From positions 26,989 through 90,988 of the forward strand of contig NZ_JOEY01000060.1 of NCBI RefSeq assembly GCF_000718165.1: a stretch of DNA of 64,000 nt, in the 5' to 3' direction. The stretch's first letter is position 1. Each line of letters opens with the position of its first letter. Source of the DNA: Streptomyces fulvoviolaceus (GTDB lineage: Bacteria > Actinomycetota > Actinomycetes > Streptomycetales > Streptomycetaceae). Below are positions 51,449 to 59,530 of this stretch, piece by piece. The notes below the pieces were generated by a model. It was given only the letters and a program-made list of their open reading frames with translations, was not told the origin of the DNA and did no database searches. The translations under genes and the position numbers were made by a program.

Positions 51449-51695
51449 GTCCCTCCTTCGACCGGCGGTGGATCCGGCCTGTGAGAGGCGGCCGACGGCC
51501 GCGGGAGAACTGGGCTGCGCACCGACGGTAGAACGCTTACACGCGTAATTCGGATTTCATTTCATACCGGGACGGCGACAGTTCACCCTCGCTTTGTCCT
51601 CGGAATTTCCCCGGTCGGGCAAACCCGGAAAGGCATGTCTCCGGAATGGCAAAGTCCCCTCCAACTACCGGAAGGAAAAGGCAAGTCCGGGGATC

Positions 51696-52736
51696 TCAGC
51701 CGACCGGTACACCGGCCTCCAGATACAGCGCCGCGCCGCGCTCCCGGGCCCGCAGGGCCCACCGAAGCCGCTCGTAGCGCACCGGCGGCAAGAGGTCGGC
51801 GGCCTCCTCCTCGGTGACGAAGCGCCAGTCGCGCAACTCGGGTCCGGGCAGCAGGAGTCGTCCCGCCTCCGCGGAGTCGAGGCGTCCGCCGTCGAAGAGG
51901 AGGCGCAGTCCGCCGTAGCCCGGAGGCACGGGCCGTTCCCAGTCGACGACGAGCAACCGGGGTACGTCGTCGAGGCGGATGCCGGTCTCCTCGGTGACCT
52001 CACGCATGCCGGCGCGCGCGGGCGCCTCGCCGGGTTCGACGACGCCGCCGGGGAACTCCCAGCCGGCCTTGTAGGTGGGGTCGACGAGCAGCACCCGGTC
52101 CTGCTCGTCGAAGAGGAGCACTCCGGCGGCGATCGTCTCGGAGGTCGGCTCGGGGGTCTGCACGATGTCGCAGACGGGTGCGGAGCCGGAGCTGACGGCC
52201 TCGGCGATCCGGACGGCCGTCTCGTACGGGGTGAGGGCGCCGGTGTCGATCGGATGGGCGTCGGCGGTGAGCCAGGAGGCGAGGGCGGCGCGGTACGGCT
52301 CGATGTGGTCGTACGCCCACTGCCGGATGCGCATCTCACCGTCGGGGAGGTCCGGTGGGACCTCCCTGTTGGCTATTCGCTCGCGCAGGATCGTTTCAGC
52401 CGGGGCGAGAAGGACATGCCGGACCGTGATCCGGCGGGCGGCGAGGCCGCCGAAGATCTCGTCGCGGTACTCCTGGCGCAGCAGGGTCATGGGGACCACG
52501 AGGGTCCCCCCCAGCTCGGCGAGCATGGCTGCCGCCGTGTCGATCACCAGACGTCGCCAGATCGGCAGGTCCTGGAAGTCGCCGACCTCGGCGAGGCGCT
52601 TGGGCGGCAGCAGGTGTGCGAGTGCTCCGCCGATGGCCTCGGGGTCGAAGAGCGTGCTGTTCGGGATCAGTTCGATCAGTTCCCGTGCGGTGGTGGTCTT
52701 CCCCGCACCGAACGCGCCGTTGATCCAGACGATCAC
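51696..52736 (-). CDS. P-loop kinase-NUDIX fusion protein
   Basis: The 346-residue protein joins an N-terminal AAA_33/chloramphenicol-phosphotransferase-like domain (WINGAFGAGKTTTARELI; residues 1-175) to a C-terminal NUDIX hydrolase. The NUDIX box is GGVVEPGE...REVTEETG with the REVTEE core. The first domain may phosphorylate a nucleoside or small molecule and the second hydrolyse a nucleoside diphosphate derivative. The start is GTG, giving VIVWINGAFG. No clear operon partner. Substrates are unknown. Confidence 0.87.
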   Translation of the reverse strand: MIVWINGAFGAGKTTTARELIELIPNSTLFDPEAIGGALAHLLPPKRLAEVGDFQDLPIWRRLVIDTAAAMLAELGGTLVVPMTLLRQEYRDEIFGGLAARRITVRHVLLAPAETILRERIANREVPPDLPDGEMRIRQWAYDHIEPYRAALASWLTADAHPIDTGALTPYETAVRIAEAVSSGSAPVCDIVQTPEPTSETIAAGVLLFDEQDRVLLVDPTYKAGWEFPGGVVEPGEAPARAGMREVTEETGIRLDDVPRLLVVDWERPVPPGYGGLRLLFDGGRLDSAEAGRLLLPGPELRDWRFVTEEEAADLLPPVRYERLRWALRARERGAALYLEAGVPVG

Positions 52737-52818
52737 GTTTCCCCCTCTTCTGCTGACCCCCTCAGGCTTGCCCGCTCCACCCTGCCACGGAAACCAGCCG
52801 CAGCTGAGGGCGCACAAA

Positions 52819-52925
52819 GTGGCGCCGGCGCCCCCCAGGGCCTCTCCGGCGGATCCTGTCGCAGACGCGGGGTCTGGCGCGCACATCCGCCGGACAGGCC
52901 CTCGTCCAGAGGGCGCCGGCGCCAC
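52819..52925. repeat. Long three-part inverted repeat (cruciform or terminator)
   Basis: GTGGCGCCGGCGCCC (52819-52833) pairs with GGGCGCCGGCGCCAC (52911-52925). Inside, AGGGCCT pairs with AGGCCCT and TCCGGCGGAT with ATCCGCCGGA, and AGAC/GTCT closes the apex. The whole 107 nt can fold as one branched-free hairpin with small bulges. It follows the small secreted-protein gene on the minus strand and could end that transcript, but it is far larger than needed. Confidence 0.8.
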
Positions 52926-52941
52926 GGTCCTGCGGGCCTCG

Positions 52942-53136
52942 TCAGCCGTTCTGCCCGAGGGCGCCCTCGTTGACGCCGTCCAGGCTTTCGCTGGCGATGG
53001 CGTGGTCGAGGGTGCTGAGGGTCTTGTCGACGTCGATGTCACCGAGGTCGTCGCCCAGGGCATGGGACGGGGTGATCGCCGCGACGACGAAGCCGGTGGC
53101 GAGGGAGGCGATGGCGAGCATGCTGCGCTTCTTCAT
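52942..53136 (-). CDS. Small secreted protein of unknown function
   Basis: The 64-residue product begins MKKRSMLAIASLATGFVVAA followed by ITPSHA, a clear signal peptide with cleavage near residue 26. The mature part (about 38 residues) is acidic and rich in Asp, Leu and Ser, with no Cys. It starts 7 bp after the epimerase stop on the same strand, so it may be co-transcribed. It resembles the many short exported peptides of Streptomyces, but I cannot name a family. Confidence 0.65.
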   Translation of the reverse strand: MKKRSMLAIASLATGFVVAAITPSHALGDDLGDIDVDKTLSTLDHAIASESLDGVNEGALGQNG

Positions 53137-53143
53137 GCCGGGT

Positions 53144-54121
53144 TCAACTGGCGAGCGGCACAGGAGTCACGCCCGGCCTTCGAGTGATCCGGGCACGCTG
53201 CACCAGGTCGTCGGCGGCCTGCGGCCACTCGGCGTACCGGAAGGCGAAGCCCGCGTCCCGCAGCCGCCCGGGGACGACCCTGCGGCTCTTCAACAGCAGT
53301 TCGGTGTCCGAGCGCAGCGCGAACGCGCCGAGCTCCGCCATCCACCTGGTCGCGGGCAGCCCGGCCGGGACGCCCCAGGCGGAGCGCAGCCCGCGCATGA
53401 ACGCGCGCTGCGGCAGCGGTGCGGGGGCGGTGAGGTTCACGGGTCCGGCGAGGTCGTCCCGGTCGACCAGGAACTCGACCGCGCGGACGAAGTCCTGGTC
53501 GTGGATCCAGGACACGTACTGGGCGCCGCCCGCGACCGGTCCGCCGAGGCCGAGCCGGGTCAGCCGCGACAGGACGTCGAAGACGCCGCCGCGGTCGGGG
53601 CTCATCACCATCGCCGAGCGCAGCGCGACCTTGCGGGTGTGCGGGGTGTCGGCCCGCTCCTGCGCGCGCTCCCAGTTCTCGGCGATCTCGACGCTGTAGG
53701 ACCAGTAGTCCGGGACGCCTGGTTCGGTGCCGCCGGCGATCCCGGTGGCCTCGTCGTTCGCGGCGTCGAAGCGGTGGGAGTAGACCGTGGCGGTGCTCAT
53801 CTGAAGCCAGACCCGGGGCGGCCGTGCGGCGGCCGCGATGGCCTCGCCCACGACCCGGGTGGAGTCCACCCTGGAGTCCATCATGGTCTTGAGGTTGGCC
53901 GGGGTGTAGCGACAACTGACACTGCGGCCCGCGAGATTGACCACGACGTCGCTGCCGTCGATCAGCTCGGCCCAGCGGCCCAGGGTGGCACCGTCCCAGC
54001 AGACCTCGCCCTCGCGCGTCGGCCGCCTGGTCAGGATCAGGACGTCGTGGCCGGCGGCCGTCAGCGCGCGCTCGAGGATCGTTCCGATCTGGCCGGTCCC
54101 TCCCGGCAGCACGAATCTCAT
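53144..54121 (-). CDS. TIGR01777-family NAD-dependent epimerase
   Basis: The 325-residue extended-SDR protein has the nucleotide motif LPGGTGQIGTILERAL, family segments DVVVNLAGRSVSCRYTP and the C-terminal DUF1731 region (PQRAFMRGLRSAWG, FRYAEWPQAADDLV). TIGR01777 proteins are widespread (YfcH and SulA-like) but their reaction is not established. The ATG giving MRFVLPGGTG is chosen. A perfect palindrome lies 39 bp upstream and could be its operator. Confidence 0.88.
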   Translation of the reverse strand: MRFVLPGGTGQIGTILERALTAAGHDVLILTRRPTREGEVCWDGATLGRWAELIDGSDVVVNLAGRSVSCRYTPANLKTMMDSRVDSTRVVGEAIAAAARPPRVWLQMSTATVYSHRFDAANDEATGIAGGTEPGVPDYWSYSVEIAENWERAQERADTPHTRKVALRSAMVMSPDRGGVFDVLSRLTRLGLGGPVAGGAQYVSWIHDQDFVRAVEFLVDRDDLAGPVNLTAPAPLPQRAFMRGLRSAWGVPAGLPATRWMAELGAFALRSDTELLLKSRRVVPGRLRDAGFAFRYAEWPQAADDLVQRARITRRPGVTPVPLAS

Positions 54122-54159
54122 GAGACTCCCCCTCTGTTCGAGAAGAAGCCTAGCGCGCA

Positions 54160-54175
54160 TTTGAACGCGTTCAAA
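54160..54175. promoter_or_regulatory. 16-bp perfect palindrome upstream of epimerase
   Basis: TTTGAACGCGTTCAAA is a perfect 16-bp palindrome 39 bp before the epimerase start and 180 bp before the alpha-galactosidase start. It resembles TetR-type operators. No TetR gene is adjacent, so the regulator must be encoded elsewhere. Confidence 0.6.
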
Positions 54176-54355
54176 ATAAGACCGGGAGTTCGCCGGAACA
54201 TCCGATGTCCCGTCACACCCGAAGGGGTCCTGACGGGGTACCGAGCAACCGTTACCGCACCTCTTCCATCAGAGTCCGACAGCTCCTACCGTGAACGCGC
54301 ACATGACACGTACATGAAATGATCCCACCTTTCGCAGGTTCGGAGGAACGTAACG

Positions 54356-56377
54356 ATGCGTCACCCTCGCACCCGCACAACCCGCAGAAGAGTGGTCGGA
54401 GCACTCACCGCGGGCCTGCTGTGCGCGGCGGGACTCGCCGCGCCGGCCGTGGCCGCCCCCGTCCAGGACACCATCCGGCCCGCTCTGGCCGACGGCCTCG
54501 CCCTCACCCCGCCCATGGGCTTCAACAACTGGAACTCCACGCACTGCCGGGCCGAGTTCAACGACGAGATGGTCAGGGGAATCGCGGACATCTTCGTCGA
54601 GAAGGGCCTCAAGGACGCCGGATACCAATACGTCAACCTCGACGACTGCTGGGCGCTGCCCGAGCGGGACGCGAACGGCAAGCTGGTGCCGGACCCGGTC
54701 CGCTTCCCGAACGGAATCAAGGACGTCGCCGACTACGTGCACTCCAAGGGGCTCAAGCTCGGCATCTACACCAGCGCGGGCACGAAGACGTGCAACAGCG
54801 CCGGTTTCCCCGGTGCGCTGGGCCACGAGTACAGCGACGCCCAGCAGTTCGCGGACTGGGGCGTGGACTACCTCAAGTACGACAACTGCAATAACCAGGG
54901 TGTGGACGCCAAGCTGCGTTACACGACTATGCGCGACGCCCTCAAGGCGACCGGTCGGCCCATTGTCTACAGCATTTGCGAATGGGGTCAGAACAATCCC
55001 TGGGAATGGGCGGCCGATGTCGGACACCTGTGGCGCACCACCGGTGACATCAGCGACACCTGGGGGTCGATGCTGTCGATCCTCAAGGAGAATCTGCCGC
55101 TCGCGCCGTACGCCGGTCCCGGACACTGGAACGACCCCGACATGCTGGAAGTCGGCAACGGCGGCATGACGGACACCGAGTACCGCTCGCACTTCTCGAT
55201 GTGGTCGATCATGTCCGCGCCCCTCCTCATCGGCTCCGACCTCCGTACGGCCTCCGACGCGACCTTCGAGATCCTTGGCAACAAGGAGGTGATCGCGGTC
55301 GACCAGGACCCGCTGGGCAAGCAGGGCACTGTGCTCTCCTCCGAGGGCGGACGCTGGGTGGTGGCCAAGGAGATGCGGGACGGCAGCCGCGCGGTGGCAC
55401 TGTTCAACGAGACCGGCAGCCCGCAGCGGATCGCCACCAGCGCCGAGGCCGTCGGCCTGCCCGACGCCGACGCCTACACCCTGCGCGACCTGTGGCAGCA
55501 CCGCAGCTACAACACCGCGGGCACCATCTCGGCGACCGTCCCGGCGCACGGCACCGTGCTCGTACGCGTCTCGGCCGATCCCACGTGGGCCAAGCACCCG
55601 CCCGCCGTCGAACTCGGCCTGGCCGGCAGCCCGTTGATCGAGGCCGGCAGGACGGCGAAGCTGGCGACGACAGTGACGGACCTGGGCCGTACGCCCGCCA
55701 AGCAGGTCTCGGTGGCGCTGAGCGGACCCGAGGCGTGGACGGTGAAGGCGACCTCACCGACGAGCTCGGGCGTCGTACCGACGGGCCGTTCGTTGCGCAC
55801 CACATGGTCGGTCACCGTTCCACCGGGGACACCGACAGGGTCGTACGACCTGACGCTCAAGGCGAGTTACCGCTCACCGACCGGTATCCGCGTCGACAGC
55901 ATGCTGCCGCTGACGATGTCCGTGGTGGTGCCGCCGCCCTCGGGCATGTCCGAGCTCGGTGACCTTCCATGGTTGTCGGCCGCCAACGGCTACGGGCCCG
56001 TCGAGCGCAACACCAGCAACGGGGAGAGCGCCGCGGGCGACGGGCACCCCCTCACCATCGGTGGGGTGGTGTACGGCAAGGGACTCGGTGTCCATGCGGA
56101 GAGTGCCGTCGAGTACTACACCGGGAGCGCGTGCGAGACGGTCACCGCGGACGTCGGTGTCGACGACGAGAAGGGCGCGAACGGGACCGTCGCCTTCGAG
56201 GTCTGGGCGGACGGCAGCAAGGTCGCCTCGACGGACGTCCTCACCAACGCCCTGCCCGCCCAGCCGCTCACCGCGGACGTGACCGGCGCCCAAGTGGTCC
56301 GGCTCGTGGTCACCGACGGCGGCGACGGCATCGATTCGGATCATGCGGACTGGGCAGAGGCGCTGTTGAGCTGCTGA
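54356..56377 (+). CDS. Secreted GH27 alpha-galactosidase with NEW3 and NPCBM domains
   Basis: The 673-residue protein has a signal peptide (twin Arg, VVGALTAGLLCAAGLAAPAVA) and a GH27 TIM barrel (residues about 45-320) with MGFNNWN, the nucleophile Asp176 (LKYDNC) and the acid/base Asp231 (TTGDIS). A beta-sandwich follows, then a NEW3-type domain (about 420-510), then an NPCBM galactose-binding domain (about 530-673). It should release terminal alpha-galactose from plant oligosaccharides or galactomannans outside the cell. GGAGGAA precedes the ATG. Confidence 0.94.
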   Translation: MRHPRTRTTRRRVVGALTAGLLCAAGLAAPAVAAPVQDTIRPALADGLALTPPMGFNNWNSTHCRAEFNDEMVRGIADIFVEKGLKDAGYQYVNLDDCWALPERDANGKLVPDPVRFPNGIKDVADYVHSKGLKLGIYTSAGTKTCNSAGFPGALGHEYSDAQQFADWGVDYLKYDNCNNQGVDAKLRYTTMRDALKATGRPIVYSICEWGQNNPWEWAADVGHLWRTTGDISDTWGSMLSILKENLPLAPYAGPGHWNDPDMLEVGNGGMTDTEYRSHFSMWSIMSAPLLIGSDLRTASDATFEILGNKEVIAVDQDPLGKQGTVLSSEGGRWVVAKEMRDGSRAVALFNETGSPQRIATSAEAVGLPDADAYTLRDLWQHRSYNTAGTISATVPAHGTVLVRVSADPTWAKHPPAVELGLAGSPLIEAGRTAKLATTVTDLGRTPAKQVSVALSGPEAWTVKATSPTSSGVVPTGRSLRTTWSVTVPPGTPTGSYDLTLKASYRSPTGIRVDSMLPLTMSVVVPPPSGMSELGDLPWLSAANGYGPVERNTSNGESAAGDGHPLTIGGVVYGKGLGVHAESAVEYYTGSACETVTADVGVDDEKGANGTVAFEVWADGSKVASTDVLTNALPAQPLTADVTGAQVVRLVVTDGGDGIDSDHADWAEALLSC

Positions 56378-56493
56378 GCGACGAGGAGCCACCGGTCGGA
56401 TCCCGAGGAGCCCGGGCCCGGTTCCCACCGCCGGGGCGAGCGCGGCCTCGACCGTCTCGCCCCGGCGAGTGAACGTTCCTGCTCGGCCCGTTC

Positions 56494-57441
56494 TCAGACG
56501 CCTGCCGCGTCCGGCCTCTTCGCGAGCGCCGCCGCGGCCGCCCCCACCAGCCCCGCGTCCGTGCCCATCTGCGCCGGCACCACCGTGAGGCGCTGCACGA
56601 AGGAGAGGGTCGCGTAGTCGGTCAGCGCCTTGCGGAGCGGCTCGAACAGCACGTCGCCCGCCTTGCCCACGCCTCCACCGATCACCGCGATGTCGATCTC
56701 GACGAGGGTCGCGGTGGCCGCGATCCCGGCCGCCAGCGCCTGCGCGGCCCGCTCGAAGGAAGCCACGGCGACCGGGTCGCCGGCCCGGGCCGCGTCGGCC
56801 ACCGCGGCGGCGGAGGTGTCACCGTCCGGGCCGGGCCGCCAGCCGTTCTCGAGTGCCCGACGGGCGATGTTCGGGCCGCTGGCGATGCGCTCCACGCAGC
56901 CGCGCGAGCCGCACGGACACGGGTCGCCGTCGATGTCGACGCTGATGTGGCCGATGTGGCCCGCGTTGCCGGTGGGGCCGGCATGCAACTGGCCGCCCAG
57001 CACCAGACCGCCCCCGACACCCGTCGAGACGACCATGCAGAGCGCGTTGTCGTGGCCGCGCGCGGCGCCCTGCCAGTGCTCGGCGGCCGTGATCGCGACG
57101 CCGTCACCGATCAGTTCGACGGGCAGGCCCCCCGCCGCGGCCCGGACACGCCGGACGAGCGGGTAGTCGCGCCAGCCGGGCACGTTCACCGGGCTGACCG
57201 TGCCGGTGGAGGCGTCCACCGGGCCCGCGCTGCCGATACCGAGGGCCGTGGCGCGCCCCCACAGCGGCGATGCGGTGAGTTCGCCGAGCGTCTCCTCCAC
57301 GGCCCGCATGACGGTCTCGCCGTCCTCCTGCGCGGGCGTGGCGCGCTGTGCGCGGGCCAGGATCCGGCCGTGGCCGTCCACCAGCGCTCCGGCGATCTTG
57401 GTGCCGCCGATGTCGAGCGCAGCCACTAGGTCGGTGTGCAT
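56494..57441 (-). CDS. ROK-family sugar kinase
   Basis: The 315-residue protein has the phosphate motif ALDIGGTKIAGALVD and the ROK zinc motif CPCGSRGCVE, with STGVGGGLVLGG and GHIGHISVD in between. It lacks the N-terminal helix-turn-helix of ROK regulators, so it is a kinase, probably for glucose, galactose-derived sugars or N-acetylglucosamine. It is divergent from a LacI regulator, with a LacI-type palindrome in the shared promoter. Confidence 0.92.
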   Translation of the reverse strand: MHTDLVAALDIGGTKIAGALVDGHGRILARAQRATPAQEDGETVMRAVEETLGELTASPLWGRATALGIGSAGPVDASTGTVSPVNVPGWRDYPLVRRVRAAAGGLPVELIGDGVAITAAEHWQGAARGHDNALCMVVSTGVGGGLVLGGQLHAGPTGNAGHIGHISVDIDGDPCPCGSRGCVERIASGPNIARRALENGWRPGPDGDTSAAAVADAARAGDPVAVASFERAAQALAAGIAATATLVEIDIAVIGGGVGKAGDVLFEPLRKALTDYATLSFVQRLTVVPAQMGTDAGLVGAAAAALAKRPDAAGV

Positions 57442-57539
57442 CAGTGTCAGTTCTCCCCGTCAACCGTGAGAAATGGGCAGGCCGGTCTCGCGGTGGGGGC
57501 GCAGGCCGGAGATTGCGGTGGACAGTGTCTCCCGCATCT

Positions 57540-57551
57540 GACAACGTTGTC
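57540..57551. promoter_or_regulatory. LacI-type palindrome between ROK kinase and LacI genes
   Basis: GACAACGTTGTC is a perfect 12-bp palindrome with a central CG, extended to TGACAACGTTGTCCA. It lies 99 bp upstream of the ROK kinase start and 115 bp upstream of the LacI start. It is the probable operator for the divergent LacI regulator. Confidence 0.7.
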
Positions 57552-57666
57552 CAGGCTCTATGCTCGACGCCACATCTTCATACAAAATCATGGAACGCCA
57601 CACCCCCTCCGTGCCCACCCCTCCCGTGCGCACCTCCCCGTGGACGACAGGACAGGACGCCGCATC

Positions 57667-58728
57667 GTGCCCGAGACCCACAGCCGCGCAGACCGCTTCG
57701 CTGCCCGCCTCTCCGCGAATCGCTACGGCAACCGTCCCACGATGAAGGACGTGGCCGCGCGCGCCGGAGTCGGACTCAAGACGGTCTCGCGCGTGGTCAA
57801 CGGCGAGCCGGGCGTCACCCCGGAGACCGAGCGCCGCGTCCAGGAGGCCATCGACGCCCTCGGCTTCCGCCGCAACGACAGCGCGCGAGTGCTGCGCAAG
57901 GGCCGCACCGCCAGCATCGGTCTGGTCCTCGAAGACCTCGCCGACCCGTTCTACGGCCCGCTCAGCCGCTCGGTGGAGGAGGTGGCCCGCGCCAACGGCG
58001 CCCTGCTCATCAACGGCTCCAGCGCGGAGGACCCGGAGCGCGAGCAGGAGCTGGTGCTGGCGCTGTGCGCACGGCGGGTGGACGGGCTCGTGGTCATTCC
58101 GGCCGGTGACGACCACCGTTACCTGGAGCCGGAGTTGAAGGCGGGCGTCGCCACGGTGTTCGTGGACCGTCCGGCCGGGCAGATCGACGCCGACGTCGTC
58201 CTCTCCGACAACTTCGGCGGCGCCCGCGACGGCGTGGCCCACCTCATCGCCCACGGGCACCGCAGAGTCGGCTTCATCGGCGACATGCCCCGCATCCACA
58301 CGGCCGCCGAGCGGCTGCGCGGCTACCGGGCCGCGATGGAGGACGCGGGCATACCGGTGGAGGCTGCCTGGACGTCCCTGGGCGTCACCGATCCGGAGCG
58401 GGTGCGCCGGGCCGCGGAGGAGATGCTGTCGGGTCCCTCTCCCGTCACGGCGATCTTCACGGGCAACAACCGGGTGACGGTCACCGTGATCCGCGTCCTC
58501 GCCGAGCAGACCCGCCCGGTCGCCCTCGTCGGTTTCGACGACATCGAGCTGGCCGACCTGCTGCAGCCGGGCGTCACCGTCGTCGCCCAGGACGCGGCGA
58601 CCCTGGGCCGCACGGCCGCCGAGCGCCTGTTCCGCCAGCTGGACGGCACACTGCTCACCCCGGAGCGCATCGAGCTGCCGACCCGGCTGATCACCCGCGG
58701 CTCGGGCGAGCTGCCGCCGGCGGACTGA
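57667..58728 (+). CDS. LacI-family transcriptional regulator
   Basis: The 353-residue regulator has the LacI helix-turn-helix (MKDVAARAGVGLKTVSRVVN, hinge NDSARVLRKGRT) and a periplasmic-binding-like sugar domain (TASIGLVLEDLADPFYGPL, VALVGFDDIELADLL). The GTG gives a 25-residue N-terminal extension; an internal ATG at MKDVAARAG is an alternative. Divergence from the ROK kinase suggests control by a sugar or sugar phosphate that the kinase handles. Confidence 0.92.
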   Translation: MPETHSRADRFAARLSANRYGNRPTMKDVAARAGVGLKTVSRVVNGEPGVTPETERRVQEAIDALGFRRNDSARVLRKGRTASIGLVLEDLADPFYGPLSRSVEEVARANGALLINGSSAEDPEREQELVLALCARRVDGLVVIPAGDDHRYLEPELKAGVATVFVDRPAGQIDADVVLSDNFGGARDGVAHLIAHGHRRVGFIGDMPRIHTAAERLRGYRAAMEDAGIPVEAAWTSLGVTDPERVRRAAEEMLSGPSPVTAIFTGNNRVTVTVIRVLAEQTRPVALVGFDDIELADLLQPGVTVVAQDAATLGRTAAERLFRQLDGTLLTPERIELPTRLITRGSGELPPAD

Positions 58729-58735
58729 GCGGCCC

Positions 58736-59530
58736 GTGGACGACCTCACTCTCGAAGCGCTCGGCCTCACCGAGGCGCCACGCGACCATCCACTGCTCTA
58801 CCCGGGAGCGTGGCCACGGGAGTCGGGGCTCCTGGACGGAGACCGGCTGCTGCCCCTCGACCGGCTGGTGCACGAGGACCGCACCCCCGTCCTCGCGGTC
58901 GGCTCCAACGCCAGCCCGGCCCAACTCCGGCACAAGATGGCCGAGTTCGGGATCACCTCGCCGATCCCGATGGCGAAGGCCCGGGTGACGGGCGTGGACG
59001 TGGGCGTCTCCGCCCATGTGAGCCGCATGGGGTATGTGTCCGCGTCCCCGTTCAACTGCCCCGACGCCGTACGGGAGTTGTTCGTCATCTGGCTCGACGC
59101 CGAGCAGCTCACTGTGGTCGACGCGAGCGAAGGCGTACCTCGGGCGAACGGCAACTACGGCCGCGCCTGGCTGCCCGCTCCCGAGGTGCGGATCGACCTG
59201 GCGGACGGAGCGACACTCCCGGGTGTGTACTCCTACGTCAACCGCCACGGGGTCCTGCACAACGGCACCGGCGCGCCGCGCACCCACCCGGGCCAGCGGG
59301 AGCTGCTCACCGAACTGCTCGTGGAGCACGCACGGTTGAGGGAGCTGTTCGGGGCCACGCCCGAGGAGTTCTGCGCCCGGGCCCGCGCCGACCGGCGGCT
59401 GTGCGACAAGGGCACGCGCCTGTTCGCGCAGGAGAAGCTGGTGACGGCGTCCGGTCTGGAGAGGTACGTGACGGTTCAGCAGACCGGGAGTCCGGGCACC
59501 GGCTCGTCGTTGTTCCCGCCCGTGATGTAG
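58736..59530 (+). CDS. Protein with GGCT-like N-terminal motif, function unknown
   Basis: I do not recognise this 264-residue protein with confidence. Residues about 52-68 read VLAVGSNASPAQLRHKM, which resembles the YGSN nucleotide of the gamma-glutamylcyclotransferase fold. A later segment (GYVSASPFNCPDAVRELFVI, LPGVYSYVNRHGVLHN) could complete a small beta-barrel. No signal peptide or membrane helix is present. The start is GTG, 7 bp after the LacI stop, so the two may be co-transcribed. The last 55 bp overlap the convergent kinase gene. Confidence 0.7.
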   Translation: MDDLTLEALGLTEAPRDHPLLYPGAWPRESGLLDGDRLLPLDRLVHEDRTPVLAVGSNASPAQLRHKMAEFGITSPIPMAKARVTGVDVGVSAHVSRMGYVSASPFNCPDAVRELFVIWLDAEQLTVVDASEGVPRANGNYGRAWLPAPEVRIDLADGATLPGVYSYVNRHGVLHNGTGAPRTHPGQRELLTELLVEHARLRELFGATPEEFCARARADRRLCDKGTRLFAQEKLVTASGLERYVTVQQTGSPGTGSSLFPPVM

